A stretch of 64,000 nucleotides of DNA from Blastomyces gilchristii SLH14081. Its lineage: Eukaryota > Ascomycota > Eurotiomycetes > Onygenales > Ajellomycetaceae. The position numbers and the translations under genes are program-made. Positions within the stretch are counted from its first letter, which is position 1. Each line of letters begins with the position of its first letter. Under the pieces are notes generated by a model, which searched no databases, was not told the DNA's origin, and saw nothing but the letters and a program-made list of their open reading frames with translations. Location: positions 3,747,632 to 3,811,631 of the forward strand of contig NW_003101682.1 in the NCBI RefSeq assembly GCF_000003855.2, written 5' to 3'. Shown one piece after another: positions 43,790 through 57,700 of the stretch.

Positions 43790-46700
43790 ATGAGTGATAC
43801 ACCTGTTACTTCAGAGTTCAGCTCAAGACTCAGAATCACACACTTCACTAGATGACTCATTGATAGAATAATCACTTATTATGAGAAGGCTTCTGACTTA
43901 CAAGATGAAACTGAGGTCAGTTTTCACCAGAGTATGGAATTTGATGATGAGACAATGAAGAAACTTCAGAACAAAGAAAAGCAGAGTTAACATTCATCTA
44001 CAGAATCTGTTCATTTCAACTCATCAAATTCTTCACTATTTCTTACTCTCAGAATGCTGACTTTTAATGATAATCTGAATCAACCTATCTATTGCACTGC
44101 AGGCAATCTTATAGATCTTATACAGATGATACTATGAAACCAGATAACTCTGACTGAAATCACTTAACATCTCACTACATCTATCTCTGCACAAAGAGAC
44201 ACTACAAGGGATGAGTTGTGAAAATATCAGAAGGAAGTTAAATATGCACTAGACATCAAATCAGTGATCACATTTGATGACTCTAATTATAAAGCCTGGT
44301 GTGTTGATATGTTGACTGATACAGAAGTTATTGATGAAACTGACATTCTATTGAGAACTCAACAAGAATTCTCTTTTACATATCATATTGACTCTGAGAA
44401 GTGAAGGATCTGTTTCAAGTCTCTATATAGGTGTATGCTATTGAGTCTTATTGAAAATGTTTAAATCACTATTGAAACCTTGAAAGCTGACAATGCTGCA
44501 GCCCTGTGAGACAAGATCAATGTTGAATATGCAATATCACTGACAGAAGAATGAGTTAATATCTTCAAGAAATTGACAAAATTACAAGTCAAGAAGAATG
44601 ATTATCTTACTTTTCAGAGACATTTTCACTATCTTATTGCCTGTCATAAGGAGCTCTGTCAGAGCACTGAGAATGTATATCATGATCTTTTTCTCAACAA
44701 TCTGCAGGATTATCAGAGATCATTTGTCAAGACATGTTTAAATAAGTTTTTCTTCACTGGTCAGAGACTCATTGTTAACATTGATATTGATGATTTGATG
44801 AAGCAACTGACTAATCATACATTCAAGAAGATCATCACTGAGTGGAAAAAGCAGTCTCAGGCTGATTCTGTGACTGTGAAAAAGAACAAAGATAAGGACA
44901 AAGATAAGGACAAAGATGAGGACAAAAGCACACCTGTATAAAAGTGCACTCACTGCAGAAGATATGAATATACTGTTGACAGGTGTTTCATCTTACACTC
45001 TGATAAAAAGAAAAAGAAGAATGACAAGAAGAAAGACAAGAAGAATAACTTGATAAGTTCTCAATCAGCAGCAAATGCAGCAATTACAAAGATTGAGTTC
45101 TATTCCTCTTTCACAGTCACTGGAAATCCATCCTCTAGATCTTGGTATTTGAACACATGTGCAAGCCTGAATATGACAGATGAGCTTCATTCTTTTTCAA
45201 ATATCAAACCTTTTAATGATAATATCTCTGTCAATTCTGTGACTGAGAGAACTGAGTTTGTCAAGAAGATTGAGACTGTCATCTTGAAGGTTGAGAGTAA
45301 TGATGTTAACTTGCAGAATGTTCACTATATTTCTAATATTACAGTTAACCTGCTCTCATTCATAAAGCTTGAAGATCAGGGATTCTGATTTACATTGTCT
45401 TTCACTATTCTCTCATTTTTCATTTGCAGAGCTCTGAACAGTGTTATTTTTCATGCAGTTCAGACTGCCCAGAACAACATATATAAGATTGATGAACAGG
45501 AGTTTAATGAGAATCCCAATCATTCAAACAAGGCAGTCAAGTATATTGTGATGATGCTTCATAAGTACAATTTTGACTGAAAAGTTGATCTTTCTGTGAC
45601 TGCTGTTACTACTGTTAATAACATTGATTCTACAGTTTCAAATACAGATCTCAAGAATACAAGGATATCAAAGACTCTTTTGAACTGACACTGTGATCTT
45701 GGTCACATTCACACTGATGCTATAATTGCTATGATCAAGGATTTTCATACTGGAGTCACTATTAAAGATTCTAAGACTAAGTTCTTTTATAAGAAATGTG
45801 TCAAGGCAGATATGACACAAGATTATTTGAAAACACTGATGCCTAGATCTATTCAACCCATTGAGAAGGTTCATATTGATCTTGCAGGTGATGAACATAC
45901 ATTGAAAGACCTCTCTGACCACTTCTTAGAGTCCCGCCAGGGGATCAAATACTGAATACTTATCACCTGTGATGCAACCCACTACTGTTGAGTATATTTT
46001 TTAAAGTTCCAGGATGAGGCTGGTCAATACTTTGAGTTGTGACTCAGATTCATGAATAATCTCAGGTATACAGCCCCTGCTTTTCTACAGACTGATATTG
46101 ATGATGTTTTCCAATTCACATGTATACACACAGTTATGAATTCATATGATATCAAATGAGAATCAACAGCATTATATTTGTCACATCAGAATGATGTTTC
46201 TGAATGTGGAATTCACACTATTATGAGACAGATTAGAGCTGCTCTTTTGAAAGATAATCTCTCTAAGAAGTTCTGAACAGATGTTCTAGAGACAGTGATT
46301 GCAATAATTAATAATACTCTCGTATCTACAGTTCTTTACAACTCAAAATTTTGATCCTCTACTGCAGAGACTTCTGTGATTCCAAGTTCATATAAGATTT
46401 CTTAATATGCACTTACAAATACCCTGCTGAATGTGAGGCATTTTTACTGATTGAGTGCAGAGATTTTTATTCACTTGCATGAATCCCAGTGATCTGTGAA
46501 TAAGCTTTCTTCACATGCTGATTTCTATCATATCATTGAATTCAGTGGCACATCAATATATCACCTATGGCATCCCAAATCTGACAAGATTATTACCAGT
46601 AGTGATGTGAGATTCTCAATCACTGAAAAACCAGTTATTACATCTGTGAAACTCATTAATCATGTTGTTGAACTGATTGTCATATCTGTGATATTCACTA

Positions 46701-48481
46701 ATAATGCTGATGAACTGAAACCTGATATTCATCTGATTGATAATGAAGACACTTCTGATATTAATGATCTGAATTCCACATGGTTGCGGCCTGTGAAATC
46801 ACTGGTTACATATACTCTGAGCCTCATTACAGGTAACCTCCCGAAGTCCTACAAGGACGCCACATCATAATCAGGGAGAATAGGAGATTATTGAAAGAAG
46901 TTCATACAACACAAGATTACTGACCTGAAGAGACACAATACATGAAGTTTAATCTCTAGATCTGATGTTCTGAGAGATGAACTGATTACTTCAGACTGTT
47001 GAGTGTTTCTTAAGAAAGATAGGCCTGCAGACCTGAATGCTGATTCTGATGATATTCTTAGAAAATCACATTGAGTGATTTATGATAACTGACTTAAGAA
47101 GAATTCTAGAGAAGAGATCTACACTTTAGTCATCACTGATACAGTCAATCATATTCTTTTTGCAATAGCAGTACTACATGATTGAACACTCTGTCAAGTG
47201 AATATAGTGATAACATATCTTCATGAGCACCTCACTAAGAAGGTCTATATGAGATAACTCATTGAATTTGAGACAGGTTCACTGAAAACACTTGTCTGTG
47301 CAGTTGAGAATAGTCTATACAGCCTGAACCCTGCAGTGAAGATCTGATATGATTACTTAATAGCTCTGTTAAGTGATCTTGAATTTACAGTCAGCACTCA
47401 TGATTCAGCACTCTGATATTATACATTCAGATGTCACCTCTATATAACAATCTATGTTGACAATCTCAACATCATATTCAAAGCTTCTGAGAATGTCAAT
47501 TGACTAGTGAGTATACTCAGTGAGAAATTGAAAGTCAAGAATCTACATCAGTTAATCAAGTATTTGAGTATGAAGATTAATTGTTTGAATAAGAGAATTG
47601 ATTTGATACATTATCAATATATCAAATATCTTGTTGAAGATTTCTACCTTGATAATACAGCTGTCACTAGAACATTAATAAAGAATGAATTTCATATTAA
47701 TAATTTCTCTATATCTGAGAAAGAGGCTGATTTCATACTTCAGTGATATCAATATAATGTGAGTTGCTTACAATATCTTGCAGTTAAAACACATTCTGAT
47801 ATCACTTATACTGCCTCACTACTCACTCAACAGAACATTGATTCAACATCTTAATATTGAAAGGCCCTATTACATGTTATATGTTATTTGAAAGAGATCA
47901 TGAATCTGGGCATTTTCTACAGATACAGCCTGTATGAGAGGTCTGTTCCTACTGATCTTTCTGTTCTCTCTAATTTCTCTGATGATTCCTACCTACTCTT
48001 CAGCTACTCAGATTCCGATTGAGCTGGCCCCTTGAATAGTGATAGGAAATCAATATTCAGCTATATTTTTAAGCTCACAGACAGCCTGATTTTATGGTAT
48101 TCAGCAAAGCAATCTTGTGTATCTCTAAGTTTCAATGAGACTGAATATGTGGCTCTTAGTAAGGCGGTCCATGAGGTAACATGAATCTGAAACCTCATGA
48201 TTGAGCTTGACTTCATCACTACATCTCTGATACAGATTCTCACTGATAATAAGAGTGTCATAGATCTCACAAAGATGGCAGTCATTACAGCCTGAAGTAA
48301 ACACATTGACACATGTTTCTATTTTTCATGTTGACAGTTGAATCAGAGGGTCATTGATTTAGAATACATTCTCACTACTTAGATGACAGTAGATGAACTC
48401 ACTAAATCTCTAGACACTGTGACATTTGTGTGATTCATGATTTTGCTATATCTTACAGGTGTAAAAGTTGGGAATGTTTAA
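43790..48481 (+). pseudogene. Copia-1 gag-pol polyprotein (decayed)
   Basis: Starts at ATG 43,790 ('MSDTPVTSEFSSRLR') and ends at TAA 48,479-48,481, one frame broken mostly by TGA at Trp positions. Gag is at about 44,250-44,940, ending in a Lys/Asp repeat; a Cys/His knuckle remnant lies near 44,950-45,000. Protease is near 45,140 ('WYLNTCASLNMT' for W-DSGAS--MT, catalytic Asp changed to Asn). Integrase is at 45,690-46,260, with an H-x3-H start, 'FYKKCVKADMTQDYL', 'HIDLAG' and 'DVSECGIHTIMRQIRAALL'. RT is at 47,100-47,750 ('IYVDNLNIIF' for YVDDLLII). RNase H is at 48,060-48,420 with 'SFNETEYVALSKAVHE'. Order protease-integrase-RT-RNase H defines Ty1/copia. Confidence 0.85.
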
Positions 48482-48564
48482 TTTTACATTTGTATTTGGT
48501 TTTGACAGACTATCTTGGTGATTTGAGTGTTTTTGTATGTGATTCTTGTTATCTCAAGAGAGGG

Positions 48565-48675
48565 TGTTGACCCTTACAGCTGTTGCGGTTAGCAATCCCA
48601 CTAGATCACGTGACCCACCACTATATTATGTTCCTTGTAGATAGATCTATCAATACAACCTTCAACTATTCTACA
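48565..48675 (+). repeat. Copia-1 3' LTR (111 bp)
   Basis: Same length as the 5' LTR, differing only by C/T and G/A changes. Confidence 0.9.
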
Positions 48676-51600
48676 GAAACATCTAAATATATTCTTGTAT
48701 AAGTTTATTCTTCACTTTCTTATGAAAACTATACTTCTCTGATATACTGTGATCAGAGATATTAAACTGTCTGATAATTTCATGTTTTATAATCATGAGT
48801 TTCTTGATTATTTTTTCTTGTAATTGTCTCTGATAATAGTGATAAATATCTCAACTTGAGTTGAACTTTCACTTCATTTTCATCTCTATTAATAAAATTG
48901 TCAGAATATCATGCATTATTAGTATAATAGTTGAATATATACTCTTAACAATTTTTCATAACTCTAGAATTGATTTAACATGTAAATTCATTAAATTATC
49001 TTAAAGATAGTAATCAAATTCAGTTTTATAAGTATATAGTTTTATCTAATTTTCAGTTGTAATCAATATATATAAGTTCTGTTTCAAAGTTAGTATTATA
49101 GTTCTATAAAATATGAAGTGTTACTAAAGATTATTATATACTAAGAAATTGTATTTCACTGTCTTCATATCTTGAACATCTGCTTATTCAAATCTCTGAT
49201 AGTTGATATTGTAGTAGTCTCAGACTAATTTAATATATAAGTCTCATTTCTTCTCTATTCAATCTTAAGAAGTGTAGATATTAACTTGATGAGAGAGATT
49301 TAGTAGAGCTACTATAGCATAGTACTCTGTAAAAGATTGTTCAGTTTTACTGTAGTAATATATCAGTTTATCTCTTACAGTAATAATAGTCTGTGCTATA
49401 GCATTATCTCAGACTGAATTTCTTTTTAAGTGATTCAACTGCTTCTTAAGATGAGTAAATAAACTATTATACACTCATCAGACTGACTACACTATTAGTG
49501 TATATGTAATTGAGACTGTTTTTATTATCTTATAAAACTGAAACAGTAAATTAATTACATATTTCAACTGAGTTCACTTCATATTAAAAAGTTTTAATAT
49601 CTGAATCTTTTTCTGATCAGAGTGATGCATTCAATAATCAATCATCTGATATAATTAAAGAGTCTGAATAGTTATCTTATATATTGTACTTCACTGTGTT
49701 CTAACATTCTGTATCATATTCAGTGATATGACTGATTTGTTTATTTATTAAATATCATGAAATTGTTATTATTGTTTAGAGAACATACAAATTACATTAA
49801 CAATGTTTCAAATCTATGATATTTAAATTATTAGTCAATCTATTCAAAATTAATAGTAGTATTATCAAAAAGTATTATTAAAAAGTAATATTAAAAAGTG
49901 TTGTTAAAAAACATTATCTTTTACAAAGTAGATGTAAAAGTTACTTGAGTAATCACTTTCATCTTATTCTCATTTCAAGAATCAGTCATCTCATTATTCT
50001 TCATCTCAATGTTAAGACTCTTTAGCAGTGTTTGTATTATAAGTTAAATCACATAAGTAATACAGAGAATATGACCTTATTTATTATTTTAGAAATACAA
50101 AGTCAATTTTTACTTCAAGCTCTTTATTATAGTGTAGTTATTTACAGCATTATCAGTTAAAATTATAAGAAGACTGAGACTAATATTTCAATAGTTATTT
50201 TTAATCACAGTCATTAATATCTCTATTATATAATTCTCAGTATGACTACTAATCAATGATGTAAATTCAATTAATATCTCTTAATGAGTTCAGTTCTCAT
50301 CAATGTAATAACATATAACTCTTATAAATGCAAGATTGTTTGTACTAGTTCATACATTCACTGTGAGAGACACTCTTTGATGATTCTTCAACTCTGATTC
50401 TAGATGTTGTATATTAACTTTGTAGTATATCTCAAGATTGAATTAAAGACAGAATCAATATGAAATATGAAGATTTGAATTAAGTATTTAAAGAAGTGTT
50501 TGAAATTCAGAATTTTCAATTGATTGAAGAGAAAGATTCAGAGATATATATATATGAAGTAATTATTCATAAAAGTTATCAGATAAGAGTTATGAAATCA
50601 GAGTACTAATATATAGTCATTTTTTCATGATTTTCTTCAAATTAGAAAGTTAGTGTTACTAAAAATTATTATCTGATAGAGTAACTTATCAGCTTAGTAG
50701 TAATTTTCTGATTATTTTTCTTTTATTATCTGCATTCTGATGACTTCAGATATCAGAAAATTTCTTCAGAGTCATGATCAGTTTATGATGAATGTTTCTG
50801 AATAAAGTTATAGTAATTGTAGCAGAGAGATGACTCTTCAGTAATCTGTAATATAATCTATTAATAATTATTTCATAGTTCATCTCAGTGTTTGTATTAA
50901 GTTTTTCATAAATTTTGTAACCTGAAATTAGATGTGAAGAATAAAGTAATTATTTATCATGATTGAAAGAGAGCATTCTGTGTTAAATTATAAATAATAT
51001 AGACTTTGTGATTCACAGTGATTTCTTGAAGAGTTTGTGAATCTTCAATAGAAGTAAAAGAAGTAAAAGAAGTAAATTCAGAAGATATAATAATAATTTG
51101 AGAAAGATAATAATTTATTTTCAATAACTGATCACTGATGTATATAAGAAGAATTAATATAAGAGAAAATAATCTTATTTCTTGACTTACTTATAATTTT
51201 AGTACTAACTCAGATTGAATATCATTAATATATAAAAGTAAATAAATAATCTTAATTAATCTCTATCATATTTCTTGAAATATATTAATATTATGAAAGA
51301 GAGTATTATTAAATTATATTATCAGATAATATCATTAAAAATATATTAATATTGTGAATATCAATATTGAAAAAATATTGATACTTATACATTATAATGA
51401 TTTATGAATCATGATAGTTAAATATATATGTATATATATATATTATTTCTGACTTGATTACAACTTGTACAATAATTTTTGAAAACTCAAAATTAATTTT
51501 AATTAGTAATAATTATAAACTTATAACTAACTAATATAAAAAGAAAAAAACTTTTTCTACTTATTATCTTTCTTCTCTTTCTCATTCTTCTTATTATTCT

Positions 51601-52031
51601 TTATAATTCACTTCTTATTTTTCTTTTTCTTCTTCTTCTTCTCATCTGAGATAATAATTATCTCAAAATCTCTCTTCACTATCTTCTCAGAGAAGGGTTT
51701 TCACTGCTTTCTCTCAGTCAGATTAATCTATGTCTTAAAATCCTGCATTTTCTGATCTGCTGTCTCAGGTTCCATCTCAGTAGTAAGTAGATTAGCTTGC
51801 TCAGAAAGCAGAGCTGTCTTCTTAATATTCTGAATCATGAAGCATATTTGAGACCTGAACAAGGTCTCAATCTTCTTCTTCTCTGTCAGCTTCTGCTAAT
51901 CAATTAGAGAACAGAAGTGTTATTAAAAATTATTATCTCTCAATAAATAAAAAACTTATCAGTTTTGACTTCTTTATCTTCTACTTCAACACTCTCTTAA
52001 TCTTCTTCTGTTATTACTTATTTACAGTAAC

Positions 52032-52307
52032 TGTGGCGGGCTGCGCCCGATCAATCATATAGACTATTCCGTTACACTTCATAGATTCTTCCACTTCATT
52101 CTCAATGACCGATCCTCGGCCGCCACGAATGTGTATAGATTCTTCCGCCCCGAAGCTTCACTGCATACATTACTACATACATGTATAAATATTCATTCTG
52201 ATTACTGATTTCTACACTTTCTCTTTCTTTTCTTCTCTAACATTTTTATCTTTGTTATATAAGACCTATCAATATTATACTGATCTATTCAGCATAGGCC
52301 TCTTACA
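52032..52307 (+). repeat. Gypsy-1e 5' LTR
   Basis: The first ~45 bp match the intact LTR exactly (TGTGGCGGGCTGCGCCCG). The inner end reads AGCATAGGCC instead of the outer-end form GGCGTAGGCC. Confidence 0.9.
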
Positions 52308-53553
52308 CTATAAAAATGTTCATTGTCTTCTTATTAGAAAACAATTATTCACATATTATCTCCTCATTAGAAATGATTATTCATCAAGAGATATCTGAAC
52401 ATGTAACAATGCATAAGAAATAGAGAAACAGTCAAACAGTTAAGCAGACACTGAGTTCTTAGATAGAAGCTTACTTATCAGTCACTCTGACTCTGTAACA
52501 AGATCTTATAAGAGAATATCAGTGAAAGACCTGAGAGTTCTGACACTCAGATATATGAGAATATGATTACACTTCTTCAGATTTCACAGATATCACACAT
52601 TTGATGATCAATATAATCATGTCTAATAATAATATGAAACTCTTGAATGTGAGTATAGATGTGATATCACAGTGACTCTGAGCAATGTTGAAATTATAAC
52701 AGTAACAGATAGCAGACATGCATGCAACTCAACAACTTCAATATGAAGAGATTCAATAATTAACTCATGTGATGTCAACACCTACAGAATTAAATATAAA
52801 AGTGCTGAAAGAACACTTAGATACTTCTGTATATTTCAATGCTTCTGATCTCACTCTCTACTTATTATGAAGAATGGAAATGCTCATGAAACTGAGTATA
52901 GATGAAGATTTCATCAGTTCATTAATCAATCAAGATTGATATATCAATGAACAATTGAAAGATTGTGTGAAACAGAAGTTTTATTCATGAATAAAAGCAT
53001 GTGAACCAGTATTATAAATATCTGATAATATTATGAAGCATCTTGATATTCTGTTCTGAGACACTGTTATACAACAGAAAGTATTAGATTGATTACAGAG
53101 TATCTGACAGAGAAACACTTCTCTTACAACATTTATTCCTGACTTCAATATCAAGATTCTAGAAGCAGATGATTAATCTTGAGAGAATTGAATGAAGATT
53201 AGCATGCTCAAGAAGATATTGACTTTTGAACTCTTACAGGCCCTTGTAAGCATAGACAAAGACTAGACTTATGAAGACTTCTGCATACAGCTTCAGATAT
53301 TGAATGACTGTCTTATCAAGCTCAAGAGTATACAGAACAGTAACAGAAGATATTATATCTTAGTCACTCATACACTCATGCTGAAGAGAAGTAACAGCAA
53401 TAATACAGATACTATGAACTGAATACATTCAAATGTCTATGCATAAGCAAGAGTTTTCACTGTCTGAACAGACTTCTGAGTCTCTGAGATTACTTCTGAA
53501 GAAGTCACTGATTAACATTAATATAAAGTATGCATCAACTGTAACTGATCAGA

Positions 53554-53634
53554 GCCAGCATGGCCCAGTTGGTAAGACTGGTAACCAAGGCCGCACACAT
53601 TAGGGGTGCGTGGGTTCGAATCCCACCGCTGGCA
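53554..53634 (+). ncRNA. tRNA-like head of SINE-2b with pol III boxes
   Basis: 81 nt. Acceptor strands GCCAGC (53,554-53,559) and GCTGGC (53,628-53,633) pair fully; the T arm is GTGGG-TTCGAAT-CCCAC (53,610-53,626). Box A is TGGCCCAGTTGG (53,561-53,572) and box B GGTTCGAATCC (53,613-53,623). The anticodon arm does not fold convincingly, so this is an internal promoter derived from a tRNA and not a working tRNA gene. Confidence 0.75.
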
Positions 53635-54715
53635 CCTGCCACTTCTTACCCATAAAAGCCCCCATGTAATAGGGGCTGAGCCTAATTAGTAAGGCTTGGT
53701 GCGGGGTAGAACTCTCTACTGCAAGCCAAGCCACTAGTTAATCAAGATCCTGCGAACACCCACCAGGGCCGGCATGAGGTGCCAATGTCCCACTATCCTA
53801 CTGTGCACCCGTCAAGGTTCTAATGATATAGAGTCAAGCCTAATGTAGTGGTTATACACTACTTAAGCAAGTCCCTAACTAGGGCCGCCATCGGAGCCTA
53901 GCTCCCCCTCAAATACAGGGAATGATTTTGAAAACCACCCGACTAGCAGGCCTAGACGCGCATCTAGGCCCTAGACAGAGCACTCTGATAGGCTAGTGCC
54001 TGCAAGCTCACTGCCAACCCCTAATACTGGCAGGGAGGACTGCAGTCATCAAGTCTATGATTAGTCCCTAACATGGGGTGAGGCCACAACAGCTGATTGG
54101 TAGGCCTATGGGCATCTAATGGGGCCAAGATCAGCAACCGGAAGCTTGGTGTGTACGCCACCAAGTGGGCGGTGGCAGCCACTAACTAACACCCCTGGAA
54201 ATTAGTGGCTGGCCCGAGAGGACGGACGCGGTGGTCGGTTAATTATAGAGGGTTAAATGTAATTAGCTTAAGGTGCATCCTGCGGGTGGCTAGCGCCCGT
54301 AGTCAATCAGATATAGTCTGTTAAAACAGCTATACACTCTCTTTTAATAATTTGTTTTGTTATAGTCTCTCTTTACTTTATCTTTTTCTTTATCTTTTTC
54401 TTTCAATTTCTTTCTATCTATCTGTTTAATGTGTCTATCTTTGAGACTGTGTTCTTTTTCTCTTTTCTTTTGTCATGATATTGTCAAATGGTTTCAAAGT
54501 ATCAAAAGATGTTAAAACACTGCAATTTGTAAACAGTTTTTGTATTCTGGGCTGGAATTTTCTGATTTTGCATATCTGAAATTGATGAATGTATAATAGT
54601 TAACTTTACAGACATAGAAAAAACCCTGAGAACTAAAGTTCTCAGGTAGATGTCATAGTCTCTGACTGTATACATCTATAATTGAAGAATAATAATAATA
54701 ATAATAATAATAATA
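53554..54715 (+). mobile_element. SINE-2b, chimeric with a 411-bp LINE-1 3' end, unmutated
   Basis: Flanked by a perfect 13-bp duplication GTAACTGATCAGA (53,541-53,553 and 54,716-54,728). It has a tRNA-like head (53,554-53,634), a ~670-bp body of normal composition ending CCCGTAGTC at 54,304, then LINE-1 3' UTR (matches 14,012-14,397 of LINE-1a) and an AAT tail. It keeps CpG, CpC and GpG although it sits in a stripped gypsy, so it inserted after the decay of its host. Confidence 0.92.
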
Positions 54716-57700
54716 GTAACTGATCAGAATACATTGCTTTCAACTGCTGATCAATCTATATGTCTTCTCATTTGAAGAATGAATCAGTGTCTGTTCACAT
54801 CAATCACATTACATTATAGAAAGATTCAGAAGATAATTATAAGAATGTCTCAGTGAAACAGAAAAAAGATTAGCTTCTGTTCAAATTTGCAAACAGAAGC
54901 TTGAAGAGATTGAATGACAATAATTTAAAGAGAAGATAATAATGAATGCAATTCTTATATCTACTGTGATTGATAATATATATAATATGAAAGCCATGAT
55001 AGACAGTGATCTATATCACTATACAATAATAAAATCTTCAGTCATAAGACATCATAATCTTCAGTATATCTCTTTATCAAAACCCTGACTTCTTGCAGGA
55101 TTTGATGATCTAAAAGACATTTATACTCATTACATAATGAAGCTGATCATAGATGTGAGAGGACATCAATGTGAAGATGTCTATGCATATAAAGTTGATA
55201 ATCTTGATTATAATATTATATTAGAACTTGCCTGACTATCTGAACAAGACATCTTATTAAACACTTAAAACAGAAGCTTGATATTCTCTAACAATGATAG
55301 AATTCATGAAGATAATATTCACAAGACTATGAATCTTAAACAGATTTCTGCCGACACTTATAAAATACTCTGAAAAAGAAGTCATCATCAAAATCACTGA
55401 CAGAGTCACTAATAAGTTCATTAACAGCAGAATCATGTATCAATCTATTCTATCAGTCTGACTAATATTAAAAAGGCTCTAGCAAAGTTATTCTATGTTA
55501 CAATAACAGATTCTCATACAAAACTCTCTTAATAATATCATGAATATCTAGATATCTTTCAATAAGATAATATTATAAATATACTTCTCTTACAAGGTTC
55601 TGGAATAGATCACAGTATCAAGTTAGAGAAAAAGAATGATAAGAATTCTGAATGATTATAAGACTTTCTTTATAATATGTTCTTAGATGAACTTCTTCTT
55701 CTTCAAAAGACACTAAATAATCTGTTAAATAAGAAATTCATATATGTTAGTAACTCTTTCACTACAGTCTCTATTCTCTTTGCAAAGAAACCAGGTAAAG
55801 AACTTCAGTTCTGTGTGAATTATTGAGAATTGAACAGATTAACAAAGAAATACTGTTATTCTTTATCTCTTATCAATGAAACTCTAGCTTGTATTGAATA
55901 TGCTTAATAGTTTATAAAGTTAGATATTATCACTGTGTTTCATAAGATTTGCATCACTGAAGAAGATGAGTGACTTATAGCATTCTGAACATAATATAAT
56001 CTCTTTGAATGAGTAGTCATACTCTTTGAACTGATCAATGCTCTCAGTACATTTCAGAAGTATATCAACTGAGCACTCTGAGATTTTCTTGATAAATTTA
56101 TATCTGTCTATCTAGATGACATTCTCATCTTCACTGATGAATTCAGAAAGAAATATCAAGAGTATGTGTAAAGAGTATTACAATGACTATAAGAAGCAGA
56201 ACTATCAATTGATATTGACAAGTATGATTTCAAATTCAAGAGTACTAAATACTTGGATTTCATCATAGAAGCTGGCAAGGAAATCTGAATGAATTCTGAG
56301 AAGGTCTCTGCTATTCTTGAATGAGAGACCTCATACACTGTGAAAGATGTATAAAGCTTCATCAGATTTACTAACTTCTATTGATAATTTATACAAAACT
56401 TCTCAGATATCATGAAATCACTTACAGAACTCACTAGAAAAGCCTCAGTATTTCAATGATTAGCAGATACTGAAGCTGCATTTATACAGATGAAGAATAT
56501 ATTCATTAATACTTCTCTGCTGATAATATTCAATTCTGATCATGAAACAGTTATTGAAGCTGATTTCTCTGACTATGTGATAGAAGAAGTGATATTATAA
56601 TATAATGATGAAGATATTCTATAATTATATATCTTCATGTCTAAGAAACTGAGTTCTGCTGAATGCAACTATGAGATCTATAATAAGAAACTTCTAATGA
56701 TTGTACACTGTTTAGAAGAATAAGACTCTGAACTTCAAAGTGTCTCTGAATTTGAGATAGTCATAGATTATAATAATCTCAAATACTTCACAACTATCTG
56801 TAAACTCACTGAATGACAGATGTGATGATCTGAGTTCTTAAGCCACTTTTATTTTACAATACACTACTGTTCTGGCAGCCAGAACTTGATAACAGATGTC
56901 CTTTCATGATGAGAACAAGATATGCTGCTTAATATGACAGATACACACTGAATGAACTGAGAACACTAGCTCTTAGACCTGAAGATATTGATTAATCAAG
57001 ATAGAACAACTCATGACACTATATATATTTCTCTGATTAGAACACCCTCTCTCTGAACTGATACTGATATTGATATCTTCACTTTTTCTAAACTGAATGA
57101 ACTGTGGTATACAGCAGCTCAGACTGATGAACTTCTTCAGATTCTCACTGAAGCTGTATATTAAGAAGCACTCTGATTCTTCTCAGAACTATATATAAGA
57201 ACTGATATCTCAGAATATTTAATTGATGATAATAATACTCTGCAGTTCTGTGATCAATGTTAAGTCCTCTACTCTGAACTCTTACACACTCAGATAATGT
57301 AAGAGATGCATGATTTATATATAACTGATTACTCAGGTTATGAATAATTGTATTAAATAATCTCTTAAGAGTTCTACTGATCTGAGATATCAAACAGTAT
57401 CAGATATTTCATTTAAAACTGCAACTGTTATTCTTTCATCATCTTATAAAAGAACTGTAGAAAAGGCCTACTGAAATCACTCAATGTCTCTGATAGAATC
57501 TGGTGAGATGTGATAATTGACTTCATAGTTGATCTCTCTGAGAGTAAGAGTTGTAGAAACATCCTGGTCATTGTGAACTGATTGAGTAAAGATGTAATAT
57601 TAAAAGCTTGTGATAAGATGAATACTGAACAAGTCACTGAAGCTTTTCTACAGAGCTCATTCTATCAGATGCATGAATTATCAAGATTCATAGTATCAGA

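Larger units (their letters stand above)
43443..48675 (+). mobile_element. Copia-1, complete Ty1/copia element
   Basis: Two 111-bp LTRs (43,443-43,553; 48,565-48,675), TGTTGAC.. to ..CTATTCTACA, flanked by a 5-bp duplication GAAAC (43,438-43,442 and 48,676-48,680). The two LTRs differ at about seven sites, all transitions. A purine-rich tract (AAGAGAGGG) precedes the 3' LTR. Inserted in DNA-8b. Confidence 0.92.

Noticed and set aside
53554..53634. Functional tRNA gene
   Set aside because: Acceptor and T arms pair, but the anticodon arm does not, and the segment is the 5' end of a retroposon with target duplications.
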